DNA from: Aalborgiella sp043775055
GTDB lineage: Bacteria > Pseudomonadota > Gammaproteobacteria > Burkholderiales > Burkholderiaceae_C
Reading direction: 5' to 3'
Length of the DNA stretch: 25,240 nucleotides
NCBI GenBank assembly: GCA_043775055.1
Contig: JAYVSU010000128.1
Coordinates: 1-25,240, forward strand
Both the position numbers and the translations under genes were made by a program. Positions 1 through 6,758 of the stretch are shown piece after piece (position 1 is the first letter of the stretch; each line of letters begins with the position of its first letter). The notes beneath the pieces are model-generated. The model had not been told where the DNA came from, ran no database searches, and saw nothing but the letters and a program-made list of their open reading frames with translations.

Positions 1-1376
1 GTCGGTTTGGCGTCACTCACGCCCAAACCTTTAAGCGCATCTTTCAAGCCACCCGAGCCACCAGCGCTTGCGTTGCCGCTGTTACTGAGCGCTTCATCTT
101 TCATCCCAAACGATTTGGCGACCGCCACACTGCTAAGCTTGCTGCCCATCGACCAAGTGACCTCGGTCGGTGTTTCTTCACGCGAGAGTAACACCGCGCC
201 TTTTTCAAAGTCCGTGTTGTTGGTTTGCTGGCCGCGTGTGACTTGCCAATAAAACTCGCCAGCAACATAGTTGGTTTCTGCTTTGTAGCTGTACTTGCGG
301 TTGTACTTGCTGCTCAAGTAAGTCGCAACAGCACCATTGGCGGACAAGGTAGGCGCGCCCGTGGTTGGGGTGGCTAAGCTCCAGCCTTCCTCAGAATCCA
401 CCAAAAAGGTAAAACCGCGCTGCTTGTTGTAGAGCAGGTATTCGGTCCAACCAAAGTGCTCATCCGGGTCTGTCACCTCATGACCCATGCGGTGCTGAAA
501 ACCGACCAATTGCCAGCTCACGCCCTGCAATTGCCCCGTGCTGCCCAACGCAATCAGTGGCCCCACCGGGTCAGTCTGTAGCGCATGGCTGAGTTGCCCC
601 GCCACGCCTTGCGAGACATCAATGATATTGTGGCAGCTGCTGCAGGTCAGGCTTTTGGTGGTGGCCAGCGTCACTTGCAATGACGCTGCGCAGTTGGGGC
701 AGGAAAATTGCTGACCAGATTCAGTTTTAGTCTGTTCGTCTTTCAAGCCCTTCAGCTGCAAATCTTCCAGCTTGACAGCGCGACCTTGCGACAACGCTGG
801 CGGTGTGCTGCCATAGTCAACACTGATGAAATCGCCTTGGTCGCCGCGCAGCTCCACCATGTCAAAGGCGGCATGCATGGGCGGCAGTTTGGGCAACTCG
901 CCTTGCGCGGAGATCAGGCTGACCGAGTTGTTGGACGCAACGGTAAATGATTTGCCATTGATGGCCGTGGTATGACCTACCTCGAATTGCACCGCCATGG
1001 GCACTGTGTTTTGTGAAGCGAGTGCGCTTGAGAAAACAAAGGCCCCGTTGTCTTCACTCAAATAGGCTGTGCTGCCATCGTCAAAACCAGCAATCCACTC
1101 GCTCCACGTGCCTTGGGCGTATTTGTATTGCAGCCGGCCAATCAGGGTGAAGGCTTGGTCGTTGAATGTACCGGTGGCGAACAACTGCAGCGGGCTGAAG
1201 TCGTCAAACAACTCCGACATCTTGCCAACGTGCGCCAGCGTGTCGCCATGGCGCACGACGGTGCTTTGGCAGTAGCCGCAGACCGCATGCGTTGACTGTG
1301 CGCTACGAAACTCTACCGGCGCGCCGCAGCTGGGGCAGGCGGCGCGGTAGGCGCGCTGGGGCGATTCGGTGGCCAA
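1..1376 (-). CDS. DUF4178 domain protein with two zinc ribbons (3' end cut by window edge)
   Basis: The frame is open on the minus strand from a TTG at 1376 to the window edge, about 458 codons, so the C-terminus is missing. An in-frame TAA lies two codons upstream of this TTG, and no ATG lies near it, so TTG is the likely start. The N-terminus has a zinc ribbon (CPSC at residues 14-17, CGYC at 33-36) and a second ribbon follows in the middle (CPNC at 226-229, CSSC at 245-248). Each ribbon is followed by a beta-rich segment of the DUF4178 type (GFDDGSTAYLSEDNG in the first, HFGWTEYLLYNKQRGFTFL in the second). The tail is Gly/Ser rich. The function of DUF4178 is not established; family members often lie next to SPFH, PspA, DUF350 or aminopropyltransferase genes and are thought to act in membrane or envelope stress. 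It lies 47 bp after the SPFH gene and is probably co-transcribed with it. Confidence 0.8.
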   Translation of the reverse strand, partial: MATESPQRAYRAACPSCGAPVEFRSAQSTHAVCGYCQSTVVRHGDTLAHVGKMSELFDDFSPLQLFATGTFNDQAFTLIGRLQYKYAQGTWSEWIAGFDDGSTAYLSEDNGAFVFSSALASQNTVPMAVQFEVGHTTAINGKSFTVASNNSVSLISAQGELPKLPPMHAAFDMVELRGDQGDFISVDYGSTPPALSQGRAVKLEDLQLKGLKDEQTKTESGQQFSCPNCAASLQVTLATTKSLTCSSCHNIIDVSQGVAGQLSHALQTDPVGPLIALGSTGQLQGVSWQLVGFQHRMGHEVTDPDEHFGWTEYLLYNKQRGFTFLVDSEEGWSLATPTTGAPTLSANGAVATYLSSKYNRKYSYKAETNYVAGEFYWQVTRGQQTNNTDFEKGAVLLSREETPTEVTWSMGSKLSSVAVAKSFGMKDEALSNSGNASAGGSGGLKDALKGLGVSDAKP

Positions 1377-1423
1377 GATTTACCGAAGATAAAAGGCTGG
1401 GCTAAAAGAAGGCGTAGGTTGCT

Positions 1424-2476
1424 TTAGACCAGCTTCTTCAGCAGCTCAGCCTTCTTCCCATCAAACTCTTCTTGCGTCAAAATGCCTTTGGCTTTGAGTT
1501 CGCCAAGCTTCTCTAAGGTCGCCATGATGTCATCGGGTTTCACCACGGCTGCGGCTGCCGCAGCCGCATTGGCCGCTGCCGCCGCTTGGGTCGCCCCCGA
1601 GTTCAGCCCAGCCTGCAAGTTTTGCGCCAAGACTTGGCCCATCGCCAAACCAGCGCCCATGCCCACGGCGTCGCCAGCAATACCGCTGCCACCACTTGAG
1701 CCTTCAGCAAACTTTGGTATCGCTTGCGCAGTTTGATACTGCATGAACTTGCCCATGTCGTTACCCACCATGCCCATGCCGATTTTTTGGTCGAGGATTT
1801 TTTGCAGTTCTTCCGGCAAGGAGACGTTTTGAACCGTCATGCCCTCTAACTTCAAGCCAATTTTGGCAAACTCAGGCGCTAACTGGGTGGTCAGTGCTTG
1901 CGCAAACGTCATTTGGTTGGAGGCCAAGTCCAAAAACGGGATGCCGCTGCTGGCAATGGCGTTGCTGATGTTTTGCAACACCAAGCCACGCAATTGGCCA
2001 TCCACATCCTCTACGCTGTAGCTGTCTCGTGTGCCTGAAATTTCTGTATGAAACAGTTTTGCATCTGCAATGCGGAAGTTGTAGTTGCCAAAAGCGCGCA
2101 GACGAACGGCACCAAAGTCTTTGTCTCGAATCGTGATGGGCTGTGGCGTGCCCCATTTTTGGTCGATTTGCTGACGGGTGCTAAAAAAGTAGACATCGCT
2201 TTTGAACGGTGACTCAAACAACTTGTCCCAGTTCTTTAGATTCGTCAAGAGGGGTAAGTTCTGCGTTGTGAGTTTGTAGGTGCCAGGTCCAAACACGTCT
2301 GCCACTTTGCCTTCATTGACAAAAACAGCAAGCTGCGACTCACGTACCGTGAGCGACCCGCCGTTTTGAATCTCCATGTCCGCCATTGGGAAGCGCCAAG
2401 CCAGTGTGCCGTCGCCGGTTTCTGTCCACTGCAATACGTCAATAAACTGTTTCTTGAGAAAGTCCATCAATGCCAT
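1424..2476 (-). CDS. SPFH-domain protein with C-terminal SHOCT domain (YdjI / 'virion core protein' type)
   Basis: A 350-residue protein. The first about 240 residues look like the SPFH (stomatin/prohibitin) family typified by YdjI: an early segment with FPMADMEIQNGGSLTVRESQ, then FGPGTYKLTTQNLPLL and a helical stretch around LPEELQKILDQKIGMGMVG. A Gly/Ala linker with long alanine runs (about residues 255-312) leads to a C-terminal SHOCT domain (about 315-350, LGELKAKGILTQEEFDGKKA), a short helical module often found at protein ends and thought to mediate oligomerisation. There is no signal peptide or clear membrane segment, so it is probably cytosolic and membrane-peripheral. Start: ATG at 2476 with GAGGT five to six bases upstream. 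The DUF4178 gene follows on the same strand, a common pairing. The role, probably sensing or scaffolding at stressed membranes, is inferred from family context. Confidence 0.85.
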   Translation of the reverse strand: MALMDFLKKQFIDVLQWTETGDGTLAWRFPMADMEIQNGGSLTVRESQLAVFVNEGKVADVFGPGTYKLTTQNLPLLTNLKNWDKLFESPFKSDVYFFSTRQQIDQKWGTPQPITIRDKDFGAVRLRAFGNYNFRIADAKLFHTEISGTRDSYSVEDVDGQLRGLVLQNISNAIASSGIPFLDLASNQMTFAQALTTQLAPEFAKIGLKLEGMTVQNVSLPEELQKILDQKIGMGMVGNDMGKFMQYQTAQAIPKFAEGSSGGSGIAGDAVGMGAGLAMGQVLAQNLQAGLNSGATQAAAAANAAAAAAAVVKPDDIMATLEKLGELKAKGILTQEEFDGKKAELLKKLV

Positions 2477-2628
2477 GGTGACCTCGCTTTGCTGAGTGGA
2501 TAGAAAAGTGGAAGAAAAAGGAGAGTAGTAGCTGATTGAACAGCAAAATACCAGCGCATCATACTGCCAGCAGAAGGTCGCAGGCGTAGCTTGTTGATAG
2601 TAGCAATCAATCTCTTAGTTAAAACCAA

Positions 2629-2658
2629 TTGGCAATATCTATTAAATAAAACTATGAT
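2629..2658 (+). promoter_or_regulatory. Candidate sigma-70 promoter for the rubrerythrin operon
   Basis: TTGGCA at 2629-2634 and TATGAT at 2653-2658 are separated by 18 bp, close to the sigma-70 consensus, and lie about 70 bp before the rubrerythrin start. The ribosome site AAGGAG is at 2717-2722. The rest of the 252-bp divergent gap (2477-2728) holds the unseen promoter of the SPFH gene and a possible degenerate copy of the dispersed repeat around 2552-2608. Confidence 0.5.
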
Positions 2659-2728
2659 TACCTGCATGTCGATAGAAGCTAACTATGTAGAGAGTTTAAT
2701 CGGCTTTGTTTAACTTAAGGAGCCCCTC

Positions 2729-3229
2729 ATGACCACTGCTACCCGCCCAGAAATCAAAACCATCGCCAACTTGGAGTCTGCCTTTGCCGGCGAGTCGATG
2801 GCTCACATCAAATACCGATATTTCGCCAAATTGGCGCGTGAAGCAGGGGATATTGACACTGCGCTTGCCTTTGAAGCCACAGCAGACCAAGAAGTGATGC
2901 ACGCCTTTGGCCATTTGGACTTGCTCTACCCTAAAGCGACGATGACGCCCGCCAAAGCCCTGCAAATAGCCATTGATGGCGAAACCTACGAATACACCGA
3001 GATGTACCCCGGCTTTCGTCAAACGGCAGAATTAGAAGGCAACGCCGCAGCTGTAGCTGAGATGGACGAGCAAATTGAGGAGAGCAAGGCCCACGCCGCG
3101 CAGTTTAAAACCATGTTGGACAAAGCGCAAAAACGTTTTGCCGCCTTGGCCAAAGTAGAGGCGCGGCATGCGGCGCACTACCAAGCGCGTTTGGATACTG
3201 TAAAAGCTGCCGTTCAAGCTGTCGTTTAA
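2729..3229 (+). CDS. rbr: Rubrerythrin (diiron domain only)
   Basis: A 166-residue four-helix ferritin-like protein. The diiron ligands expected for rubrerythrin are all present: Glu22 (AFAGES), Glu55 and His58 (ADQEVMH), Glu85 and Glu88 (GETYEYTEMYPGF) and Glu144 with His147 (VEARH). The C-terminal rubredoxin domain of classical rubrerythrin is absent; instead a separate rubredoxin gene follows. Rubrerythrins reduce hydrogen peroxide to water in the cytosol, taking electrons from rubredoxin. The start is fixed by AAGGAG six bases upstream of ATG. A segment between Glu88 and Glu144 (about residues 105-135) is longer than in the classical protein and carries its own EESKAH stretch. Likely first gene of an operon with rubredoxin and rubredoxin reductase. 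Assignment is firm; the in vivo oxidant is inferred. Confidence 0.93.
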   Translation: MTTATRPEIKTIANLESAFAGESMAHIKYRYFAKLAREAGDIDTALAFEATADQEVMHAFGHLDLLYPKATMTPAKALQIAIDGETYEYTEMYPGFRQTAELEGNAAAVAEMDEQIEESKAHAAQFKTMLDKAQKRFAALAKVEARHAAHYQARLDTVKAAVQAVV

Positions 3230-3260
3230 ACGGGCGTTAAGGCGGGCGTTTAAGATCGAC

Positions 3261-3309
3261 ATTTGCTTGTAAGCAAATACCCATTCAAACGACAAATCAA
3301 CATGTCGTT
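3261..3309. promoter_or_regulatory. Two inverted repeats between rubrerythrin and rubredoxin genes
   Basis: ATTTGCTT (3261-3268) is mirrored by AAGCAAAT (3271-3278) across two bases, and AACGACA (3288-3294) by TGTCGTT (3303-3309) across eight bases. Neither is followed by a T-tract on the plus strand, so they look more like an operator or an mRNA processing/stability element than a terminator. They could set the ratio of rubrerythrin to rubredoxin. Function is inferred. Confidence 0.35.
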
Positions 3310-3343
3310 AAAAAAACTCAATTTTAATTTTTAGGAAAACACC

Positions 3344-3508
3344 ATGAAAACATATATTTGCATCGTTTGCGGCTTTGTCTATGAAGAGGCAGCTGGCCGA
3401 CCGGAAGACGGCATTGCTGCAGGCACAGCTTGGAGCGATGTGCCAGACACTTGGGCCTGCCCGGACTGCGGCGTGGCCAAGGCTGACTTTGAAGTCGTTG
3501 AAATTTAA
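3344..3508 (+). CDS. rubA: Rubredoxin
   Basis: A 54-residue protein, the usual length of a single rubredoxin. It has the two iron-binding knuckles CIVCG (Cys6, Cys9) and CPDCG (Cys39, Cys42), plus the family's aromatic core (Tyr4, Tyr13, Trp30, Trp37, Phe49). It binds one iron in a Cys4 site and carries single electrons in the cytosol. Between the rubrerythrin and a rubredoxin-reductase-like flavoprotein, its likely role is to pass electrons from NAD(P)H to rubrerythrin. Start ATG has AGGAAA about nine bases upstream (3333-3338). The gene is 114 bp after rubrerythrin and 40 bp before the reductase. Some rubredoxins instead serve alkane hydroxylases, but none is in this window. Confidence 0.95.
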   Translation: MKTYICIVCGFVYEEAAGRPEDGIAAGTAWSDVPDTWACPDCGVAKADFEVVEI

Positions 3509-3548
3509 GCCTAAAGTGTTGAAATAATAGGAAAAAGGTACAAAAGGC

Positions 3549-4829
3549 ATGAATCCCATCATCGTTATCGGCGCGGGGCTGGCCGCATGGACCACGGTAC
3601 GCGAGTTCCGTAAACTGGACACCACCACGCCGGTTCTGATGATTACGGCAGACGGCGGCGACTTTTACGCCAAACCGACGCTGTCTAACGCCTTTGCCCA
3701 AAAAAAGTCGCCTGAGCAGTTGGTTGTGACACCCGCGGCCAAGATGGTTGAAACACAAAATATCACCTTGCTGGCCAACACGGCTGTGACGGCTATCAAT
3801 CCATTTGTCAAAACAGTGACGACGACCAACGGTAGTTACGATTTCAGCGCGCTGGTGTTGGCAACCGGTGCAGCGCCGATTCGTATTCCGCTTGAAGGCG
3901 ATGCTGCAGATCAGGTTTTATCGGTCAATTCATTGCAAGATTTTGGGTATTTTTACCAAGCTTTAAATTTGGCATCTAAATCTGGCGCTATCCGTCATGA
4001 AATAAGCAATGTTAGCTCTGTTATTGATAGCAAAGAAGTGACTGAAATGGGCGTGCCATTTTCAGACCTTAAGCCTTCTTCATCGTCTGGTTTGCCGCGA
4101 GTTCTGATCATGGGCGCAGGTTTGATTGGTTGCGAGTTCGCCAATGATTTGATCAACGCAGGCTACGGTGTCAGCGTGGTCGACCCCTCAACCCGTCCCT
4201 TAACGGCCTTGCTGCCCGAGGCTGCGAGTGAGCAATTGCGTGCATCGCTTGTTGCGCTGGGCGTGGATTGGCACTTTGGTACGACGGTAAAAGCTGTTAA
4301 CCATGCGCCAGCTGGTGAGCCAAGTCGTTTGCAAGCCACTTTGTCGACTGGCGAAGTGCTGGCGGCGGACGTGGTTTTAAGCGCGATTGGCTTGCGGGCT
4401 GATACCCGGTTGGCATTGGCAGCGGGGTTGACGTGCGACCGTGGCATCTCCGTCGACGCTGCCTTGCAAACCAGCGCACCACATGTTTACGCTTTGGGCG
4501 ATGCTGCGCAGTACGCCAGCGCCGGCAACAACACGCTGCCTTATGTCATGCCCATCATGAACGCGGCGCGCGCTTTGGCGGCAACTTTAGTGGGCAATCG
4601 CACGGAGGTGGTCTTTCCCATCATGCCCGTAGCGGTCAAAACACCCGCTTTGCCGCTGTTGATTGCGAGTCCAACTTTGGGCAAAGCAGGTACGTGGCAA
4701 GTGCTAGAGCCCGGTTTGTGGCAACACGTGGGGCAAGATTCGGATGCTGGTCGCTTACAAGGCTTCGTCTTGGCCGGTGCGCAAACAGCCAAACGGACTG
4801 AACAAGTCAAGGCTTTGCAAGCTGCGTGA
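3549..4829 (+). CDS. rubB: FAD-dependent rubredoxin reductase
   Basis: A 426-residue pyridine-nucleotide-disulfide-type flavoprotein. The N-terminal FAD dinucleotide motif is IGAGLAAW (residues 7-14), the NAD(P)H motif is MGAGLIGCEFA (188-198), and the second FAD motif is VYALGDAAQYA (about 311-321). The DFYAKPTLSNAFAQKKS stretch is typical of rubredoxin-NAD+ reductases of the AlkT/RubB kind. It would take electrons from NAD(P)H and hand them to rubredoxin. It directly follows the rubredoxin gene, with AAAAGG before the start. Odd feature: residues about 139-182, just before the NAD motif, form a long polar linker (ending PSSSSGL) encoded by AT-richer DNA; related enzymes usually have only a short turn there. 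The linker DNA (3963-4094) resembles the dispersed repeat. The frame stays intact. Confidence 0.88.
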   Translation: MNPIIVIGAGLAAWTTVREFRKLDTTTPVLMITADGGDFYAKPTLSNAFAQKKSPEQLVVTPAAKMVETQNITLLANTAVTAINPFVKTVTTTNGSYDFSALVLATGAAPIRIPLEGDAADQVLSVNSLQDFGYFYQALNLASKSGAIRHEISNVSSVIDSKEVTEMGVPFSDLKPSSSSGLPRVLIMGAGLIGCEFANDLINAGYGVSVVDPSTRPLTALLPEAASEQLRASLVALGVDWHFGTTVKAVNHAPAGEPSRLQATLSTGEVLAADVVLSAIGLRADTRLALAAGLTCDRGISVDAALQTSAPHVYALGDAAQYASAGNNTLPYVMPIMNAARALAATLVGNRTEVVFPIMPVAVKTPALPLLIASPTLGKAGTWQVLEPGLWQHVGQDSDAGRLQGFVLAGAQTAKRTEQVKALQAA

Positions 4830-4834
4830 CTGTA

Positions 4835-4868
4835 GATTATTGACCATGAGGCGATAATCCGTTTTTTC
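4835..4868 (+). terminator. Weak terminator-like hairpin
   Basis: GATTAT (4835-4840) pairs with ATAATC (4854-4859) across a 13-base loop and is followed by CGTTTTTTC. The stem is short, so it may only attenuate transcription between the reductase and the glutaredoxin-like gene. Confidence 0.3.
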
Positions 4869-4890
4869 TCCAATTTTCTAGGACTAGACT

Positions 4891-5256
4891 ATGCCACGTG
4901 CGCTGCTTGACGAATCTCACATCCACCCCGCTATTCGGGACAAAGTGGCCACCAACCAACAAAAAATCGTGGCAGAAGTGCAAGCTGCTGTGGCGGCGTA
5001 CCCTGTGGTTGTGGTGGGTATGGCGATGAACCCTTTTCCTAAAAAAGTCCGTGCTGCTTTAGAAGCCGCCGGTGTGAAACACCACGATATGGATTACGGC
5101 AGTTATTTGAAGCTCTGGCGCGAACGCAATGCCTTAAAAATGTGGACTGGTTGGCCGACATTCCCCATGGTTTTTGTCAAAGGCACCTTGGTGGGCGGTG
5201 CCAATGATGTACAAAAGTTGATTGACAGCGGTGAGTTGAAAGCGATGTTGGCTTAA
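4891..5256 (+). CDS. Glutaredoxin-fold protein without cysteines
   Basis: A 121-residue protein resembling monothiol glutaredoxins: VVVVGMAMNPFPKKVRAALE aligns with the strand-active-site-helix region, TGWPTFPMVFVKGTLVGGAND carries the cis-proline (WPTFP) and the GG-D motif that binds glutathione, and the C-terminal helix reads LIDSGELKAML. The active-site CGFS/CPYC position is occupied by NPFP, and the whole protein has no cysteine, so it cannot do thiol redox chemistry. Similar proteins in related bacteria are commonly annotated as glutaredoxins. It may bind glutathione or an Fe-S cluster ligand without catalysis; this is inference. It lies 61 bp after the rubredoxin reductase and ends at a strong hairpin. 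Confidence 0.85.
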   Translation: MPRALLDESHIHPAIRDKVATNQQKIVAEVQAAVAAYPVVVVGMAMNPFPKKVRAALEAAGVKHHDMDYGSYLKLWRERNALKMWTGWPTFPMVFVKGTLVGGANDVQKLIDSGELKAMLA

Positions 5257-5280
5257 AACGCTAACCACAAACGACAAATA

Positions 5281-5314
5281 AAAAGGGCGCTGCAATGGCT
5301 TGCAGCGCCCTTTT
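5281..5314. terminator. Strong bidirectional intrinsic terminator
   Basis: A perfect 15-bp stem (5281-5295 with 5300-5314) encloses the 4-base loop TGGC. The stem is GC-rich in the centre and starts with AAAA and ends with TTTT, so it can end transcripts from both sides. It lies between the converging glutaredoxin-like gene and the Spy-like gene. Confidence 0.93.
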
Positions 5315-5334
5315 AGCTTTTTAGGCTAGGTAGA

Positions 5335-5925
5335 TCAGCCGTGCATGCCCATACGGCCATGGCCTTCGCCGCGACCACCCATGCCCATGCCACCCATGCC
5401 GTCATGGCCGCGTCCGCCTTCACGGCCACCGTGCATGGTCACAGCATCAAACACCGCTTTTTGCTCTGATGTCAACACGGCGTAGAACGCTTTGGTGGCA
5501 TCTGCACGTTTGTCCATGTTTGCGTTCATGGTGGTCATGCGCTCAGTACGCATCGCACGCATTTTGTCAATACGCTCGGGTGTGGTCAGCTTTTCCATGG
5601 CTGCGCGCTCTTCTTGATGTTTCTTCATGTCCATCATCATGGCTGGCGGCTTCATGGCTGCGGTAAAGGTTGTCCAAGCACCTTCTTGCGCTGCCGTGAT
5701 TTTGAGCTTTGCTTTCAAAGCGGCTTGGCGCTTGGCTGCGTGCTCTTGCATGCGGGCTTGCATTTTGGCAGGATCGCCACCGTGCATGCCACCCATGCGC
5801 TGCATGTCATGGCCAGGACCTTTGCCATCTGCAGGGCCTGCAGGCGCAGCAGTTTGAGCTACGGCTGCAAAGCCAATTGTTGCCAAGAGACCAGCGAGGA
5901 GGATTCGTTTGTTAGACAATTTCAT
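5335..5925 (-). CDS. Spy/CpxP-family periplasmic protein, Met/His/Gly rich
   Basis: The start is set at ATG 5925, not the longer frame from 6021, because AGGA lies seven bases upstream and a signal peptide begins here (LLAGLLATIGFAAVAQ, cleavage likely after AVA). The mature part is helical with LTTPERI and LTSEQKA, the LTxxQ-type motif of Spy/CpxP/ZraP proteins, at the expected spacing. Both ends are rich in His, Met and Gly (GHDMQRMGGMHGGD near the N-terminus and a tail of GMGGMGMGG type), suggesting metal binding in the periplasm. In this family such proteins act as chaperones or dampen envelope-stress sensors. No sensor kinase or metal efflux gene is nearby, so the role here is open. Length 196 residues. 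Confidence 0.82.
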   Translation of the reverse strand: MKLSNKRILLAGLLATIGFAAVAQTAAPAGPADGKGPGHDMQRMGGMHGGDPAKMQARMQEHAAKRQAALKAKLKITAAQEGAWTTFTAAMKPPAMMMDMKKHQEERAAMEKLTTPERIDKMRAMRTERMTTMNANMDKRADATKAFYAVLTSEQKAVFDAVTMHGGREGGRGHDGMGGMGMGGRGEGHGRMGMHG

Positions 5926-6067
5926 ATTAATTCCTATAGGAGTTGAACATTTCCAGTGTCTGAATTGGCTCTGGAATGACGCTAGTATCCAAGCGCCATG
6001 CAAACGTACCGTGACGGCCATGTAATGCTATGTAAAGTTGTCTTAAATTTTTATAAATCCCTAAGTC

Positions 6068-6721
6068 TTAAAACTGGAATTTCAAACCCGCGCTGACCAA
6101 GTTTTGACCATCGCTGCGGCCCACCGTAGCATCTACTTGGATGTTTTTGATCACTTCATAACGTGCGCCAACTTGCACGGTCGTCTTGGCGTGTTGTTGG
6201 CCAAAGGTTTCGATGTGACCGGTCACAGGGCCAAATTTGTGTTCCAAAGCGAGGCCCCAAGTCGTCGCAGTCGACTCGCCAGCGTAGCGAACAGCGCCCA
6301 AGTTGACATGCACTGCACCAATAGGTAAGTTGCAGGTCATGATGCCATTGAGGCCAGGTGTATTGCCCGATTCGCCGTTGGTTTTTGACAAGCTGGCTGA
6401 GGCGCCAAAATTGCAGCCCGCTTCTTGCACTGGCGTGATGCGCCATTTGGCTTGAATGGCCATGCTGGCTGCAGGGGCAGTGGTGTCGCGTGCAATTGCC
6501 GCTGCGATTTCTAGGCCTTCAATCGGAGCATAAGCAGGTGCCACGATGAAGCTGCGGCTAGGGCCGGCGGTACGCTCAAACCAAGTTTCCACATGGCCAT
6601 GGCCCACATCGTTGACATCGGCATCGTCCACAGACAGCGGTCGGCCAGCCAAGGCGGCGCTTGATAAAAGTGCGCCAGCCAAGCTCAGCAGGAGAGATGT
6701 GCGGTTGAAATAAGTGGTCAT
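6068..6721 (-). CDS. Small outer-membrane beta-barrel-type protein
   Basis: A 217-residue protein starting at ATG 6721, chosen because a clear signal peptide follows (SLLLSLAGALLSSAALA, cleavage before GRPLS); the longer frame from 6778 would overlap the divergent permease gene. The mature part has alternating short strands (GLALEHKFGPVTGHIETFG, TVQVGARYEVIKNIQVDATV) and ends in KFQF, a terminal aromatic typical of outer-membrane barrels inserted by Bam. Two cysteines (AGCNFG and MTCNLP) may form a disulfide. I do not recognise a named family. It shares a 37-bp gap with the divergent MFS gene, and no clear Shine-Dalgarno is seen. The function is unknown; a pore or export role is only a guess. 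Confidence 0.72.
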   Translation of the reverse strand: MTTYFNRTSLLLSLAGALLSSAALAGRPLSVDDADVNDVGHGHVETWFERTAGPSRSFIVAPAYAPIEGLEIAAAIARDTTAPAASMAIQAKWRITPVQEAGCNFGASASLSKTNGESGNTPGLNGIMTCNLPIGAVHVNLGAVRYAGESTATTWGLALEHKFGPVTGHIETFGQQHAKTTVQVGARYEVIKNIQVDATVGRSDGQNLVSAGLKFQF

Positions 6722-6758
6722 GGTGTGTAAAAAATAAGTTGTAACATAATTTGACGAT

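Noticed and set aside
7..1295. Short plus-strand frames at the left end
   Set aside because: The minus strand has one continuous frame with two zinc ribbons and DUF4178 features across the whole stretch.
1548..1600. Alanine-codon run in the SPFH gene as a tandem repeat element
   Set aside because: It is an ordinary alanine-rich linker before SHOCT with mixed GCN codons, not a perfect repeat.
5923..6021. Longer N-terminus for the Spy-like protein
   Set aside because: The extra 32 residues have no ribosome site and would bury the signal peptide; AGGA lies just before ATG 5925.
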